A stretch of DNA of 64,000 bases from Anaerolineae bacterium (GTDB lineage: Bacteria > Chloroflexota > Anaerolineae > JAADDB01): the NCBI GenBank assembly GCA_015490995.1, contig WFWT01000112.1, forward strand, positions 1-64,000. The letters run 5' to 3'. Made by a program: the position numbers and the translations under genes. Of this stretch, positions 54,468 through 64,000 are shown one piece after another. The notes under the pieces are model-generated. The model saw only the letters and a list, made by a program, of their open reading frames with translations, searched no databases and was not told where the DNA came from. Numbering within the stretch: the stretch's first letter is position 1; each line of letters begins with the position of its first letter.

Positions 54468-55622
54468 ATGAGCCAGGAAATTACGCTTAGTGTCATCAAA
54501 GCGGACGTCGGCGGATGGGTCGGTCACTCGGCCATGCACCCGGAACTCGAACGCGCTGCCCGTGAGGTGCTTAGCGAGGGCAAACAACGTGGCATTCTGG
54601 TGGACTACCATGTCACCCACTGTGGGGATGACCTGGAGCTTATCATGACCCACACCCGGGGGGTGGAGCACCGGGACGTGCACGAGTTGGCTTGGCGGGC
54701 CTTTGAGCGCGCAACGGAAGCAGCCCGCGACTTAAAGCTGTACGGTGCCGGGCAGGATCTGCTCTCTGATGCATTCAGCGGTAACGTGCGGGGTATGGGA
54801 CCGGGCGTGGCTGAAATGACATTCGTAGAGCGTAAATCGGAAACCATTGTTATCTTTTTGGCGGACAAGACCTCTCCTGGAGCCTGGAACCTGCCCCTAT
54901 TTCGCATGTTTGCCGATCCTTTCAACACGGCCGGATTGGTTATCTCCCCCACCTTGCACCACGGATTTCGGTTCGAAGTACACGACGTGCGTGAAAACAA
55001 GCGCATCATCCTGGATTGTCCGGAAGAAATGTATGACCTGCTTATCTTCATAGGCGCGCCCAGCCGGTACAACATCAAGGCTGTGTACAGTCGGGCCACC
55101 GGAGAAATCGCGGCCGTCTCCTCCACCGACCGTCTTTCCCTCATTGCCGGTCGCTATGTCGGAAAGGATGACCCGGTCTGTATTGTGCGGTGCCAATCCC
55201 AATTTCCCGCGGTAGGCGAAGTACTGGAACCCTTCGCCTTTCCCCATGTAGTGGAGGGGTGGATGCGCGGTTCCCACCACGGACCGCTTATGCCTGTGTC
55301 GCAGCGAGAAGCCCGGCCCAGCCGCTTTGACGGCCCCCCACGGGTAATCGCGCTGGGCTTTCAGCTAGCGGAAGGTCGCCTTATCGGTCCTGTAGACCTA
55401 TTTGATGATCCCAGTTTTGATCTGGCTCGCCGGCAAGCGAACCTTATCGCCGGCTATCTGCGACGTCATGGGCCCTTCGAACCTCATCGGCTCCCCATGG
55501 AAGAGATGGAGTACACCACCCTTCCAGACGTCATGTCTCGCTTGGCCGACCGGATGGAACCCCTGGACGGTCGCCAGCCTCTAACGCAACCCGCGCCGCA
55601 GCCGGAAATGGATGTGGACTAA
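54468..55622 (+). CDS. Bifunctional fructose-1,6-bisphosphate aldolase/phosphatase (type V)
   Basis: A 384-residue archaeal-type enzyme that condenses DHAP and GAP to FBP and then removes phosphate to yield F6P. The N-terminal [18 protein letters not shown] and CGDDLEL (metal-binding Asp pair) are family signatures, as is [11 protein letters not shown]. The aldolase Schiff-base Lys and Tyr are Lys233 and Tyr230 ([11 protein letters not shown]), matching the Sulfolobus tokodaii enzyme. The family is best known from thermophilic archaea and deep bacteria. RBS GGAGG upstream. First gene of an operon with tkt 14 bp later. Confidence 0.95.
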   Translation: MSQEITLSVIKADVGGWVGHSAMHPELERAAREVLSEGKQRGILVDYHVTHCGDDLELIMTHTRGVEHRDVHELAWRAFERATEAARDLKLYGAGQDLLSDAFSGNVRGMGPGVAEMTFVERKSETIVIFLADKTSPGAWNLPLFRMFADPFNTAGLVISPTLHHGFRFEVHDVRENKRIILDCPEEMYDLLIFIGAPSRYNIKAVYSRATGEIAAVSSTDRLSLIAGRYVGKDDPVCIVRCQSQFPAVGEVLEPFAFPHVVEGWMRGSHHGPLMPVSQREARPSRFDGPPRVIALGFQLAEGRLIGPVDLFDDPSFDLARRQANLIAGYLRRHGPFEPHRLPMEEMEYTTLPDVMSRLADRMEPLDGRQPLTQPAPQPEMDVD

Positions 55623-55636
55623 TTGAGGAGAGCACC

Positions 55637-57667
55637 ATGGATCACTACAGCGTGGAACAGTTGTGCGTCAACGCCATTCGAACCCTGACCATGGACGCGG
55701 TACAGCGGGCCAATTCGGGACACCCAGGTATGCCGATGGGCATGGCCGACGCGGCGTTTGTGTTGTGGGCCCACTTTCTAAAACACGACCCCCTACACCC
55801 GTCCTGGCCAAATCGGGATCGCCTCATCCTGTCTGCAGGGCACGGCTCCATGCTGCTGTACGCGCTCTTACACCTGAGCGGTGTGCTCACCTTAGAAGAA
55901 CTGAAACAGTTCCGACAATGGGGCAGCCGCACGCCAGGACACCCCGAATATGGAGTGACACCGGGTGTGGAAACGACCACTGGCCCCCTGGGACAGGGGT
56001 TCGCCAACGGCGTTGGTATGGCCATAGCTGAGAGGTGGCTAGCAGAACACTTCAACCAACCTGGCTTTCCCGTGGTGGACCACTACACTTACGCAATTGT
56101 AAGCGATGGTGATCTCATGGAAGGCATATCCCATGAGGCCGCCTCTCTCGCCGGCCACCTGGGGCTCGGCAAGCTGATCTACCTCTACGATGCAAACCGC
56201 ATCTCCATCGACGGTCCCACGGATCTCACCTTCACCGAGGATGTAGCGTCCCGTTTTCGAGCGTATGGGTGGCAAGTCCTCGAGGTAGACGGCCACGACC
56301 GGGAAGCGGTGGCTCAAGCCATCACAACGGCCCAAGCAGACAGGGAGCATCCCAGCCTGATCATCTGTCACACGCATATCGCTTTTGGCAGTCCCAACAA
56401 ACAGGATACCGCTGCCGCCCACGGCGCTCCCCTGGGCGAGGAAGAGGTTCGACGGACCAAAGAGAACCTAGGGTGGCCTGTCACTCCACCTTTTTACGTC
56501 CCCGAAACGGTGTACGCTTACTTCCGAGAGCGAGCTCACACTTGGAAAGCAGCTCGCACCACATGGGAAGAACTCTTCAAGGCTTACACCAAGACACATC
56601 CGGAGCTGGCTGCTCAACTTCATGCTGCTTGGACAGGTCAGCTACCTGCCGGTTGGGAGGAAGTACTCCCCACCTTTACTCCGGGCACGATGATGGCGAC
56701 GCGCAGCGCCTCGGGCAACGTTCTGAACGCTATCGCTGCCCGACTTCCTACCCTTATTGGTGGATCGGCGGACCTCTCGGGCTCTAACAAGACGTATCTC
56801 TCCGCTTATTCTCCTCTACAACGGCACGACTTTCAAGGCCGAAACATACACTTCGGGGTACGGGAGCACGCGATGGGCGCCATCCTGAACGGTATGGCCC
56901 TTCATGGCGGTGTCCGTCCTTACGGAGGGACCTTCCTCGTCTTTTCCGACTACATGCGCCCGGCTATCCGCATGGCCGCGTTGATGGCGCTACCGGTAAT
57001 ATTCGTTTTCACCCATGACAGCATCTTTGTAGGCGAGGATGGGCCCACGCACCAACCGGTAGAACATCTGCTGGCCCTGCGTGCCATTCCCAACCTGGTC
57101 GTCATCCGACCGGCTGACGCGATTGAAACGGCGGCTGCCTGGCGCGTGGCTCTGCACCGGCGCACAGGTCCCACGGCACTGGTGCTAACCCGGCAGAAGG
57201 TGCCGGTCATTGACCATCACGCGCTCAAGAGCCCGGTGGCCGTCATGCGGGGAGCATACATCTTGGCACGTGAACCTGGTAATCACCCTGACCTTATCCT
57301 TATTGCCTCCGGTTCAGAAGTAGCCCTTGCCCTAGCAGCCTGGAAACGCTTGATTGCTGACGGCGTTCAAGCTCGGGTGGTAAGCATGCCTTCATGGGAA
57401 CTGTTCGCCGAGCAACCACCTGCCTATCAAGCCGAGGTACTACCCTCCACCGTCCGGGCCCGAGTAGCTATCGAAGCCGGTCTCTCGCTGGGTTGGGAAC
57501 GCTATGTGGGACCAGAAGGTACCGTCATCAGTGTGGAACGGTTTGGTGCTTCGGCACCCTATCAGGTCATGGCAGAAAAGTTCGGCTTTACCGTGGACAA
57601 CGTGCTCACCCACGCCTATCGTGTGCTGCAGGCCACCCATGCCCCTGCCGTGAAAATTCCCGGATAA
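55637..57667 (+). CDS. tkt: Transketolase
   Basis: A 676-residue TPP enzyme transferring two-carbon units. The TPP-binding motif is SDGDLMEG...[10 protein letters not shown]. His near the N-terminus in [14 protein letters not shown], and [19 protein letters not shown] in the Pyr domain are typical. Starts 14 bp after FBPA/P and ends 17 bp before the transaldolase gene, so it is co-transcribed. Confidence 0.96.
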   Translation: MDHYSVEQLCVNAIRTLTMDAVQRANSGHPGMPMGMADAAFVLWAHFLKHDPLHPSWPNRDRLILSAGHGSMLLYALLHLSGVLTLEELKQFRQWGSRTPGHPEYGVTPGVETTTGPLGQGFANGVGMAIAERWLAEHFNQPGFPVVDHYTYAIVSDGDLMEGISHEAASLAGHLGLGKLIYLYDANRISIDGPTDLTFTEDVASRFRAYGWQVLEVDGHDREAVAQAITTAQADREHPSLIICHTHIAFGSPNKQDTAAAHGAPLGEEEVRRTKENLGWPVTPPFYVPETVYAYFRERAHTWKAARTTWEELFKAYTKTHPELAAQLHAAWTGQLPAGWEEVLPTFTPGTMMATRSASGNVLNAIAARLPTLIGGSADLSGSNKTYLSAYSPLQRHDFQGRNIHFGVREHAMGAILNGMALHGGVRPYGGTFLVFSDYMRPAIRMAALMALPVIFVFTHDSIFVGEDGPTHQPVEHLLALRAIPNLVVIRPADAIETAAAWRVALHRRTGPTALVLTRQKVPVIDHHALKSPVAVMRGAYILAREPGNHPDLILIASGSEVALALAAWKRLIADGVQARVVSMPSWELFAEQPPAYQAEVLPSTVRARVAIEAGLSLGWERYVGPEGTVISVERFGASAPYQVMAEKFGFTVDNVLTHAYRVLQATHAPAVKIPG

Positions 57668-57684
57668 CCGGAGGGAGGTGAACT

Positions 57685-58362
57685 ATGCGCATCTTTCTTG
57701 ACACCGCCAACCTGGATGACATTCGTGAAATCGCCCGGTGGGGCATTATCTCAGGCGTCACCACCAACCCCACTCTCCTCGCACGGGAAGGGAAAAACGT
57801 GCGGGACGTGATTGTGGAGATTTGTGAGATCGTTAACGGACCGGTCAGCATGGAAGTAGTCTCCACCGACGCTGAAGGTATGGTCCGAGAAGCACGGGAG
57901 TACGTCACTTGGCATCCCAACGTGATTATCAAGATTCCCATGATCCCGGAGGGATTGGCAGCAACAGCCATCCTGGCCCGGGAAGGTATCCAGGTCAACA
58001 TGACCCTGATCTTTAACCCCAACCAGGCCCTTTTCGCCGCTTTGGCCGGTGCCGCCTACGTTAGCCCATTCTTGGGACGCCTAGACGACATATCTACCGA
58101 GGGGATGGACCTAATCCGTGAAATTGTGGCCGTGTTCCGCCAGGATGCGCATCTGGACACGCAGATTTTGGCCGCGTCGCTGCGGCATCCACGGCACCTG
58201 GTAGAAGCGGCCAAGGCCGGCGCGGATGTGGCTACCTGTCCACCGGCTGTCATCCGGAAGGCGCTCAAACATCCTCTCACCGATATCGGTCTGGAACGCT
58301 TCCTGAACGACTGGCGCCAACTTGAGGCTACCCTCACACGGGAAGTAGCCCGTGTGTCGTGA
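57685..58362 (+). CDS. tal: Transaldolase / fructose-6-phosphate aldolase-like
   Basis: A 225-residue single-domain TIM-barrel of the TalC/FSA group. The opening [19 protein letters not shown] is typical, TTNPTLLA follows, and the Schiff-base Lys is in VIIKIPM. The size excludes the large transaldolases. True transaldolase activity versus F6P aldolase is not decided by sequence; the pathway context favours sedoheptulose formation or rearrangement. Confidence 0.9.
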   Translation: MRIFLDTANLDDIREIARWGIISGVTTNPTLLAREGKNVRDVIVEICEIVNGPVSMEVVSTDAEGMVREAREYVTWHPNVIIKIPMIPEGLAATAILAREGIQVNMTLIFNPNQALFAALAGAAYVSPFLGRLDDISTEGMDLIREIVAVFRQDAHLDTQILAASLRHPRHLVEAAKAGADVATCPPAVIRKALKHPLTDIGLERFLNDWRQLEATLTREVARVS

Positions 58363-58435
58363 TACTGAACCCGACATGTGGTTATCACCCATGATGTTTA
58401 CAACAAACGCAATGGTTTAACAGGAGGATGGTGAC

Positions 58436-59863
58436 ATGACGCAGAAGTTCGAGCAGCTCTATGATGCCGGGGTTAAGCCGTACAGCGAGTCGGGCTACCT
58501 GGATCTGGACTACACGCCCGGCCCTCATGATGTGCTTGCTGCCTTTCGTATCACACCCCAGCCTAACGTGTCCTGGGAGGAAGCTGCCGCTGCTGTGGCG
58601 GCGGAGTCCTCGTTTGCTACGTGGACCCAAGTGTGGTCCGACTACTTAGTGGACGGCGACCAGTATAAGGCACGCGTGTACGAGATTAAGCCCATCCCCG
58701 GACGCGATCACCAGTTCATAGCTTACATCGCCTATCCCCTCGACCTGTTCGAGGAAGGATCGCTGCCAAACCTTATGTCCTCGCTGGTGGGCAACGTGTT
58801 CGGCTTCAAACCGCTACGGGCCCTGCGCTTGGAGGACTTGTACTTCCCTCCTGCGTACTTGAAGACATTCCAAGGCCCCCCACACGGTATTCAGGTTGAG
58901 CGAGACAAGCTAAACAAATACGGCCGTCCCCTCCTCGGAGGAACCATGAAGCCCAAGTTAGGGCTATCAGCCAAAAATTACGGCCGATTGATATACGAAG
59001 CACTTCGAGGGGGACTGGACTTTACAAAAGACGACGAAAACATAACCTCCCAGCCCTTTATGCGATGGCGTGACCGATACGAGATCGTGATGGAGGCGGT
59101 TCACAAGGCCGAAGCAGAGACCGGTGAACGCAAAGGGCATTACTTAAATGTCACAGCCCACACCATGGAGGAAATTTACAAGCGCGCGGAATTCGCCAAG
59201 GAATTGGGGGCCCGCATCATTATGGTGGACTACCTGATTATCGGTTTCACCGCGTTCACCTCCTTGTCCAAGTGGTGCAGGGAAAACGGTCTACTTCTCC
59301 ACGCCCACCGAGCCTTCCACTCGGTGATCGACCGCCATCCCGATCACGGCATTCACTGGCGCGTCCTGGCCAAATGGTGTCGCATCGTAGGGGCAGACCA
59401 TGTCCACAATGGGACGGTGGTGGGCAAGCTGGAGGCTGATCGTGCGTCCACCATCGCCATCAACAAAATGCTCCGTGACCCTTACGTGCGCGCGGAGGAC
59501 GCTCCGGGATTTCACTTCGACCAGCCATGGCTTTCCATGCCCGGCATGTTCCCTGTCGCCTCGGGAGGCATTCACGTGTGGCACATGCCCGAACTGGTGC
59601 ACATCTTTGGGGACGACGTGGTGCTCCAGTTCGGCGGCGGCACTGTGGGGCATCCCTGGGGCAGCGCGGCCGGCGCTACCGCCAACCGTGTCGCGCTGGA
59701 AGCGGTGATTAAAGCCCGTAATGAGGGTCGCGACCTGCTCCGTGAAGGCCGCGATATCCTCCTAGAGGCCGCACGCCACAGTCCCGAACTGCGAGTAGCC
59801 CTGGAAACCTGGAAGGATGTCACTTTCGATTACGAAACCGTGGATAAACTAGTGACTGTGTGA
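58436..59863 (+). CDS. rbcL: Ribulose-1,5-bisphosphate carboxylase large subunit, Form I
   Basis: A 475-residue large subunit. All core catalytic residues are present (spinach numbers): Glu60, Asn123, Lys175 and Lys177 (MKPKLG), carbamate Lys201 with Asp203/Glu204 (FTKDDEN), His294/Arg295 (HAHRA), His327, Lys334 in GKLE and Ser379 ([12 protein letters not shown]). Differences near the active site are noted in findings. Parts resemble Form IA/IB ([21 protein letters not shown]), others Form IC/ID ([16 protein letters not shown]). It is preceded by GGAGG and followed 14 bp later by rbcS. Confidence 0.97.
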   Translation: MTQKFEQLYDAGVKPYSESGYLDLDYTPGPHDVLAAFRITPQPNVSWEEAAAAVAAESSFATWTQVWSDYLVDGDQYKARVYEIKPIPGRDHQFIAYIAYPLDLFEEGSLPNLMSSLVGNVFGFKPLRALRLEDLYFPPAYLKTFQGPPHGIQVERDKLNKYGRPLLGGTMKPKLGLSAKNYGRLIYEALRGGLDFTKDDENITSQPFMRWRDRYEIVMEAVHKAEAETGERKGHYLNVTAHTMEEIYKRAEFAKELGARIIMVDYLIIGFTAFTSLSKWCRENGLLLHAHRAFHSVIDRHPDHGIHWRVLAKWCRIVGADHVHNGTVVGKLEADRASTIAINKMLRDPYVRAEDAPGFHFDQPWLSMPGMFPVASGGIHVWHMPELVHIFGDDVVLQFGGGTVGHPWGSAAGATANRVALEAVIKARNEGRDLLREGRDILLEAARHSPELRVALETWKDVTFDYETVDKLVTV

Positions 59864-59877
59864 ACAGGAGGTGCGCT

Positions 59878-60201
59878 ATGCCACGCCGTGCAGGAACCTT
59901 TGCCTATCTTCCCCCGTTGACTCGGGAAGAAATTGCCCGTCAGGTCAAATACATCCTCCAGCAGGGTTGGATTCCCGGCGTGGAATTCGCCCGGGAAGAG
60001 GAAGTGGATGACGACTTTCGCCATTGGTGGAAACTGCCCCTCTTTAATGCCCGGTCTGTCGAAGAGGTCATGGCCGAGGTGGAAGCCTGTCGCGAGGCCC
60101 ACCCCGACTGTTACATCTTCGTCACCGGGTACAACCCCCATCAACAACACCTTAAACTGGACTTTGTCGCCTATTACCCCTCAAGTACCTCGCGCGACTG
60201 A
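59878..60201 (+). CDS. rbcS: Ribulose-1,5-bisphosphate carboxylase small subunit
   Basis: A 107-residue small subunit. TFAYLPPLTREEIARQVKYIL and GWIPGVEF are conserved, as are WWKLPLFNARSVEEVMAEV and DCYIFVTGYNPHQQHL. There is no C-terminal hairpin extension as in Form IC/ID. The start is ATG 59878, after AGGAGGTG; a GTG at 59860 overlaps rbcL and has no such site. It makes this a true L8S8-type enzyme, unlike the small-subunit-free Form I' from related Chloroflexota. Confidence 0.95.
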   Translation: MPRRAGTFAYLPPLTREEIARQVKYILQQGWIPGVEFAREEEVDDDFRHWWKLPLFNARSVEEVMAEVEACREAHPDCYIFVTGYNPHQQHLKLDFVAYYPSSTSRD

Positions 60202-60228
60202 GTCCGGAGGAACGAAAGGAGGGCATAC

Positions 60229-61167
60229 ATGGCGCGACGACCGATCATCTTAGGGGTGGTGGGAGACAGCGCGGCGGGCAAAACCACCCTTTCACGGGGT
60301 ATTCGCGAGTCCATCGGTGCCGACCGAGTAACTATTATCTGCACCGACGACTATCACAAGTACAACCGCAAGCAACGTAAGGAACTGGGCATCACCGCGC
60401 TCCACCCCGATTGCAACTACATTGATATCATCGAACAACACCTGCGCTTGCTACGGGAGGGTCAGCCCATTCTCAAGCCGGTGTACAACCACAGCACGGG
60501 GGACTTCGATCCCCCAGAATACGTGCAACCTACGGAGTTCATTATCGTGGAAGGGTTACTGGCTTATCACACCCGTGCAATGCGCGAATGTTTTGACGTT
60601 AAGGTCTATCTTGACCCTCCCGAGGATCTACGGCGCATCTGGAAAATCCGGCGCGACACTGCCAAGCGCGGTTACACCGTCGAACAAGTACTAGAAGCCC
60701 TACGCAAGCGGGAACAGGATTCCGCCCAGTTCATTCGGCCGCAACGCCGGTACGCGGACATCGTGGTGCGATTTTACCCACCCGATGGTCTCTCCCCTAA
60801 GGAGGCGAACGGCCATTTGAACGTGCGTCTGGTGTTGCGGCCGACCATCCCCCACCCGGACATGACAGACCTGCTGGCATATGCCGGTTCCCCAAACCAG
60901 GGCCCCATCCGCCTGGTGCTGGGTCGGGATGAAGGCCGCCCGGTTGATTTCCTGGAAATTGACGGCAACATTGCCCCGCGACAAGCGGAAGAGCTGGAGC
61001 ACCTGATTTGGGGACACATGCCCCCCGATATTCGCCTCCGCCCCGAGCGGTTGGGTATCTACATGAACGGCACACGTGAAGAACGCAGTTATCCCCTTGC
61101 TCTGGTGCAACTGTTACTCGCGTACCATATGTTCGTCGCACGGGACATGCCCCACATGGTGCGTTAA
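60229..61167 (+). CDS. prk: Phosphoribulokinase
   Basis: A 312-residue kinase making RuBP from Ru5P. Walker A is GDSAAGKTTLSRG, the nearby CTDDYHKYNRKQRKELGITALHPDCNYI is typical of PRK, and KPVYNHSTGDFDPPEYV and EGLLAY follow. It lacks the N-terminal regulatory Cys pair of plant enzymes, so thioredoxin control as in chloroplasts is unlikely. GGAGG precedes ATG 60229. Confidence 0.95.
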   Translation: MARRPIILGVVGDSAAGKTTLSRGIRESIGADRVTIICTDDYHKYNRKQRKELGITALHPDCNYIDIIEQHLRLLREGQPILKPVYNHSTGDFDPPEYVQPTEFIIVEGLLAYHTRAMRECFDVKVYLDPPEDLRRIWKIRRDTAKRGYTVEQVLEALRKREQDSAQFIRPQRRYADIVVRFYPPDGLSPKEANGHLNVRLVLRPTIPHPDMTDLLAYAGSPNQGPIRLVLGRDEGRPVDFLEIDGNIAPRQAEELEHLIWGHMPPDIRLRPERLGIYMNGTREERSYPLALVQLLLAYHMFVARDMPHMVR

Positions 61168-61194
61168 GGAGCCTATCCAACAGGGCGTGAAACG

Positions 61195-61929
61195 ATGAAC
61201 GCCACAGAACACTTGAAACAACAGGCAGCACAGTATGCCGTACGCCACTACGTCGAGGACCACATGATAGTGGGCTTGGGCACGGGCTCCACTGCCCGAT
61301 ACGCGCTGGAAGCTATTGCTGCACGGCGGGCCGCAGGGGAACTCCAGCATATTCTCGGTGTGCCCACCTCCCAAGCGACTGCCCGTCTGGCCCGCAAGCT
61401 GGATATCCCGTTGACTACCTTAGAAGCACACCCGGTGATCGATGTAACTATCGACGGGGCAGATGAGGTAGCTCCTGACCTAAGTCTCATCAAAGGCGGG
61501 GGTGGGGCCCTATTATGGGAAAAAATTGTTGCCCTCGCCTCTCATCGGCGGGTCATCGTCGTGGATGAGAGTAAACGGGTAGACCGCCTGGGCACTCGTA
61601 TTCCATTGCCTGTAGAAGTGGTGCCTTTTGGATGGCGCACCCTGTGGCCTTTCCTGGAGGGGCTCGGGGCTATCCCCCGACTGCGAATGCGTTCACTGGA
61701 GGGTAAGGAACTCCCCTTCACCACGGATAGCGGCCATTATATCATCGACTGCGAGTTTCCCGAGGGTATTGTCGATCCTCAACCACTGGCTGAAACGCTG
61801 AAGGCCCAAGTGGGTGTGGTGGAACATGGGCTCTTCCTGAACATTGCTACCGAGGTGATAGTGGCCACATCTCAAGGGATAGAGGTGATGCGTCATGGTG
61901 AAATTAGCGCCCTCCATTCTGTCCGCTGA
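61195..61929 (+). CDS. rpiA: Ribose-5-phosphate isomerase A
   Basis: A 244-residue isomerase of R5P and Ru5P. Signatures: GLGTGSTA (phosphate loop), TIDGADEVAPDL and KGGGGALLWEKI, and DESKRVDRLG (catalytic/anchor Lys). 27 bp after prk. The rpe start codon lies 35 bp inside the gene's end. Confidence 0.95.
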   Translation: MNATEHLKQQAAQYAVRHYVEDHMIVGLGTGSTARYALEAIAARRAAGELQHILGVPTSQATARLARKLDIPLTTLEAHPVIDVTIDGADEVAPDLSLIKGGGGALLWEKIVALASHRRVIVVDESKRVDRLGTRIPLPVEVVPFGWRTLWPFLEGLGAIPRLRMRSLEGKELPFTTDSGHYIIDCEFPEGIVDPQPLAETLKAQVGVVEHGLFLNIATEVIVATSQGIEVMRHGEISALHSVR

Positions 61930-62587
61930 CTTTTCCCGACTGGGCGAACAGGTGCAGGAAGCCATTGCTGCCGGGGCGGACTGGCTCCACGTCGACGTAA
62001 TGGACGGCCACTTTGTGCCCAACCTGACCATTGGTCCCTTGGTGGTAGAAGCTATCCGCCCCTTGGCCCAGGCCCACAACGTTCCCCTGGACGTACACCT
62101 GATGATCGAAACACCGGAACGATACATTCAAGCCTTCGCACAAGCGGGTGCGAACATTTTGACCGTACAAGTCGAGGCATGCGTCCACCTGCATCGCACG
62201 GTGCAAGCCATCAAAGAGGCCGGCATGCAGGCAGGTGTTGCCCTGAACCCCGCTACCCCCCTGATAGCCGTGGAGGAGATCCTTCCGTTTATTGACGTCC
62301 TCCTCATCATGTCGGTAAATCCGGGATTTGGGGGCCAGACATACATTCCTACCAGTACCGCGAAGATCGCTCGGGCGCGCGCGATGATCGACCGACAGGG
62401 GCTTGCCGTGGAGTTGGAAGTGGATGGCGGAGTAAAAGCACACAACGCTGCTCAGATAGCACGGGCCGGGGCAACGGTACTGGTGGCAGGCTCGGCCATC
62501 TTCAACAAGGAACGCTCCGTTGCCGAGAACATGACAGCAATTCGTCAAGCCCTGGCCGAGGTAGACAGCCGTATCCTGAACCTCTGA
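61895..62587 (+). CDS. rpe: Ribulose-phosphate 3-epimerase
   Basis: A 230-residue TIM-barrel epimerase. LAPSILSADFSRLGEQV, DWLHVDVMDGHFVPN, VDVHLMIETP, SVNPGFGGQ and VDGGVKAHN contain the catalytic Asp pair and metal-binding His. It closes the CBB cluster. ATG 61895 overlaps rpiA. Convergent with elp3 after a 26-bp gap without a visible terminator. Confidence 0.95.
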   Translation: MVKLAPSILSADFSRLGEQVQEAIAAGADWLHVDVMDGHFVPNLTIGPLVVEAIRPLAQAHNVPLDVHLMIETPERYIQAFAQAGANILTVQVEACVHLHRTVQAIKEAGMQAGVALNPATPLIAVEEILPFIDVLLIMSVNPGFGGQTYIPTSTAKIARARAMIDRQGLAVELEVDGGVKAHNAAQIARAGATVLVAGSAIFNKERSVAENMTAIRQALAEVDSRILNL

Positions 62588-62613
62588 TCACCAATACACT
62601 CCTCAAATAATGG

Positions 62614-64000
62614 TCATAAAGACCGCACCATGTACAATTCCCTCAACTCAAAGCCTAGGCGCCGGTAATAATTGCGCGTCCCAATCGCTGCGATAACGCC
62701 TATCTCCCGGTAGCCCGCTTCCCGAGCAATGGCCATGGCCTGTGCGATCAAGCGGCGCCCTAGCCCACTGTGCTGGGCCTCTCCTTCCCCATCCGTCCCC
62801 AGGGGCAAGGCTGGCCCATACACGTGGACCTCACGGATCATAGCCGCGTGACGGATTTCTTCCACAGGCACCACGTCTGGCGTCTGGGGAAGGGCCAACC
62901 GCAAAAAACCGGCTATTCGATTCTCGGGGGTCACAAAGGAAAGGAAGTATTCTCGCGTCACATCCGTCTCATACGTGAGAACATCCAACCGCAACGTCGC
63001 GGGATCCACCCGCTGATGACGTATCTCCCGACATCGAATACATTGACACTGCATGCCTCGTTCGGCCATGTAAGCATGAACCAATTGTCGCAAATTGGTT
63101 TTCTTGTTCCCTGCCACAATGTGAGGCGTTGGAATGTCTCGAAATACCCGGTTAATGCGACAATAACGGGGGACCTGTGTCTTGCACCGCGCGATGAGGT
63201 CAACCAAGACCTGTTCCTCATAGGGTTGATACTTGCCCTCCAGCCAATACTGATACAGTTCGGTGTTTTCCAGCAGCGAAGTGGGATAAATTTTCAACTC
63301 GTCCGGACGGATGGCCGGGTCCTTCCAGAGGCGGAGGAAGTCTTCATAGTCGGATGCGGGAGTCGCACCGTACAGGTTGGCCATCCAGTGGACCACGATC
63401 TTAAACCCTGCAGCTCGCAGAAGCCGAATCGCTCGTCGAGTATCTTCAACCGTGTGCCCTCGCTTGTTCAGGGCCAATATGCGATCATCCAGGCTCTGCA
63501 ACCCAAGTTGTACCTTGGTTACTCCCAAACGACGCAACCGTACAATCTCGCGAGGGGAGATAGCATCCGGACGGGTTTCAATAACCAGACCCACATTGCG
63601 ATGGGGTGCTGTCTCGTTTAGGCGTTGGGCTTCCTCGAGGGAAGCCGCTTCCACCCCGTTCATGGCATCAAAGCACCGCTTGATAAACCATTCCTGATAA
63701 TCTCGCGGATACGCAGACCACGTCCCCCCGAGGATAAGCAATTCCACCTTGCTGGCATCATGCCCTATCGCCTCGAAAGCACGAATACGGCTTAGAGTTT
63801 GTCGATAGGGGTCGAACTCGTTCTGAAGGGCCCGCTGGGCACCCGGTTCATCAGGGACATAACTCTTGGGCATGTTAATAAACGTCGGGCAAAAAATGCA
63901 CTTGCCCGGACAAGGGTACGGCTTGGTGAGGACGGTCACTGGTGCAACACCTGAGCTGGTACGTACCGGCTTGCGTTGCAAGCGCCGGAGGAACTCTCGG
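62614..64000 (-). CDS. Elp3-like tRNA-modifying radical SAM/GNAT enzyme, N-terminus outside window
   Basis: Reads out of the right edge, so the 5' end is missing. Visible order: RTSSGVAPVTVLTKPYPCPGKCIFCP (radical SAM cluster, CxxxCxxC), LILGGTWSAYP, LGLQSLDDRI, then a GNAT acetyltransferase domain (GLGRRLIAQAMAIAREAGYREIGVIAAIGTRNYYRRLGFE). Elp3 makes carboxymethyl-uridine at tRNA U34. Bacterial single-protein versions occur in Chloroflexota. The frame is open through 64000. Confidence 0.92.
   Translation of the reverse strand, partial: REFLRRLQRKPVRTSSGVAPVTVLTKPYPCPGKCIFCPTFINMPKSYVPDEPGAQRALQNEFDPYRQTLSRIRAFEAIGHDASKVELLILGGTWSAYPRDYQEWFIKRCFDAMNGVEAASLEEAQRLNETAPHRNVGLVIETRPDAISPREIVRLRRLGVTKVQLGLQSLDDRILALNKRGHTVEDTRRAIRLLRAAGFKIVVHWMANLYGATPASDYEDFLRLWKDPAIRPDELKIYPTSLLENTELYQYWLEGKYQPYEEQVLVDLIARCKTQVPRYCRINRVFRDIPTPHIVAGNKKTNLRQLVHAYMAERGMQCQCIRCREIRHQRVDPATLRLDVLTYETDVTREYFLSFVTPENRIAGFLRLALPQTPDVVPVEEIRHAAMIREVHVYGPALPLGTDGEGEAQHSGLGRRLIAQAMAIAREAGYREIGVIAAIGTRNYYRRLGFELRELYMVRSL

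Noticed and set aside
59860..59877. GTG start for rbcS upstream of ATG 59878
   Set aside because: It lies within the AGGAGGTG site's own leader and overlaps the rbcL stop; ATG 59878 has ideal spacing.
1..64000. CRISPR arrays, IS elements, prophage, rRNA or tRNA genes
   Set aside because: I looked for regularly spaced repeats, transposase motifs, integrase motifs and tRNA/rRNA signatures and found none that held up.

Overview
The window looks like a chromosomal segment of a Chloroflexota bacterium (Anaerolineae-like, probably thermophilic). This is inferred from gene content, not from a marker gene. Pointers are a Chlor_Arch_YYY/DUF2298 membrane glycosyltransferase fusion, lipoproteins with Thr-Pro linkers, a YVTN propeller, LysW-carrier lysine genes, type 2 IleRS and IPP isomerase, the archaeal-type FBP aldolase/phosphatase and a Form I RuBisCO of mixed character. 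I saw no rRNA, tRNA, CRISPR array, insertion sequence or prophage. Coding density is high and most gaps are under 300 bp.

Layout. 1-3.4 kb: end of a secreted beta-propeller, lysZ, and a zinc-ribbon/mutY pair. 3.5-7.9 kb: a promoter and a complete isoleucine T-box riboswitch controlling alaX-ileS. 7.9-10.3 kb: a three-gene cluster (PI3/4-kinase-like, DUF3090, phosphomutase) known from Actinobacteria, then an ABC-F remnant. 10.3-18.8 kb: folD-fchA, a phospholipase-D-like lipoprotein, threonine aldolase, a nitrilase homologue lacking its nucleophile, mobA, acpP with a clear promoter and terminator, then idi2 and a polyprenyl synthase. 18.8-23.6 kb: hemW, two envelope proteins, and a zinc-ribbon/pspA/coiled-coil cluster. 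23.7-33.1 kb: a long cytochrome c maturation and thiol-redox operon (YHS, ccmE, ccmF, ccmH, CcmI-like, DUF1573, TlpA, lgt, ccdA). 33.4-41.8 kb: flavin reductase and modABC facing a tungsten aldehyde oxidoreductase, a sphingosine-1-phosphate-lyase-like enzyme and an MBL-rhodanese enzyme. 42-52.6 kb: lysW-lysX, an SGNH hydrolase, smc and a 1562-residue membrane glycosyltransferase.

52.7-62.6 kb is the highlight. A soluble histidine kinase/response regulator pair is followed by eight tightly spaced genes: bifunctional FBP aldolase/phosphatase, transketolase, transaldolase, rbcL, rbcS, prk, rpiA and rpe. This is a nearly complete Calvin-Benson-Bassham regeneration and fixation module in one strand, lacking only phosphoglycerate kinase, GAPDH and triose-phosphate isomerase. 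It implies CO2 fixation. The ccm genes, tungsten enzyme and molybdate/tungstate uptake fit a respiring, possibly facultatively autotrophic organism. An Elp3 gene runs off the right edge.
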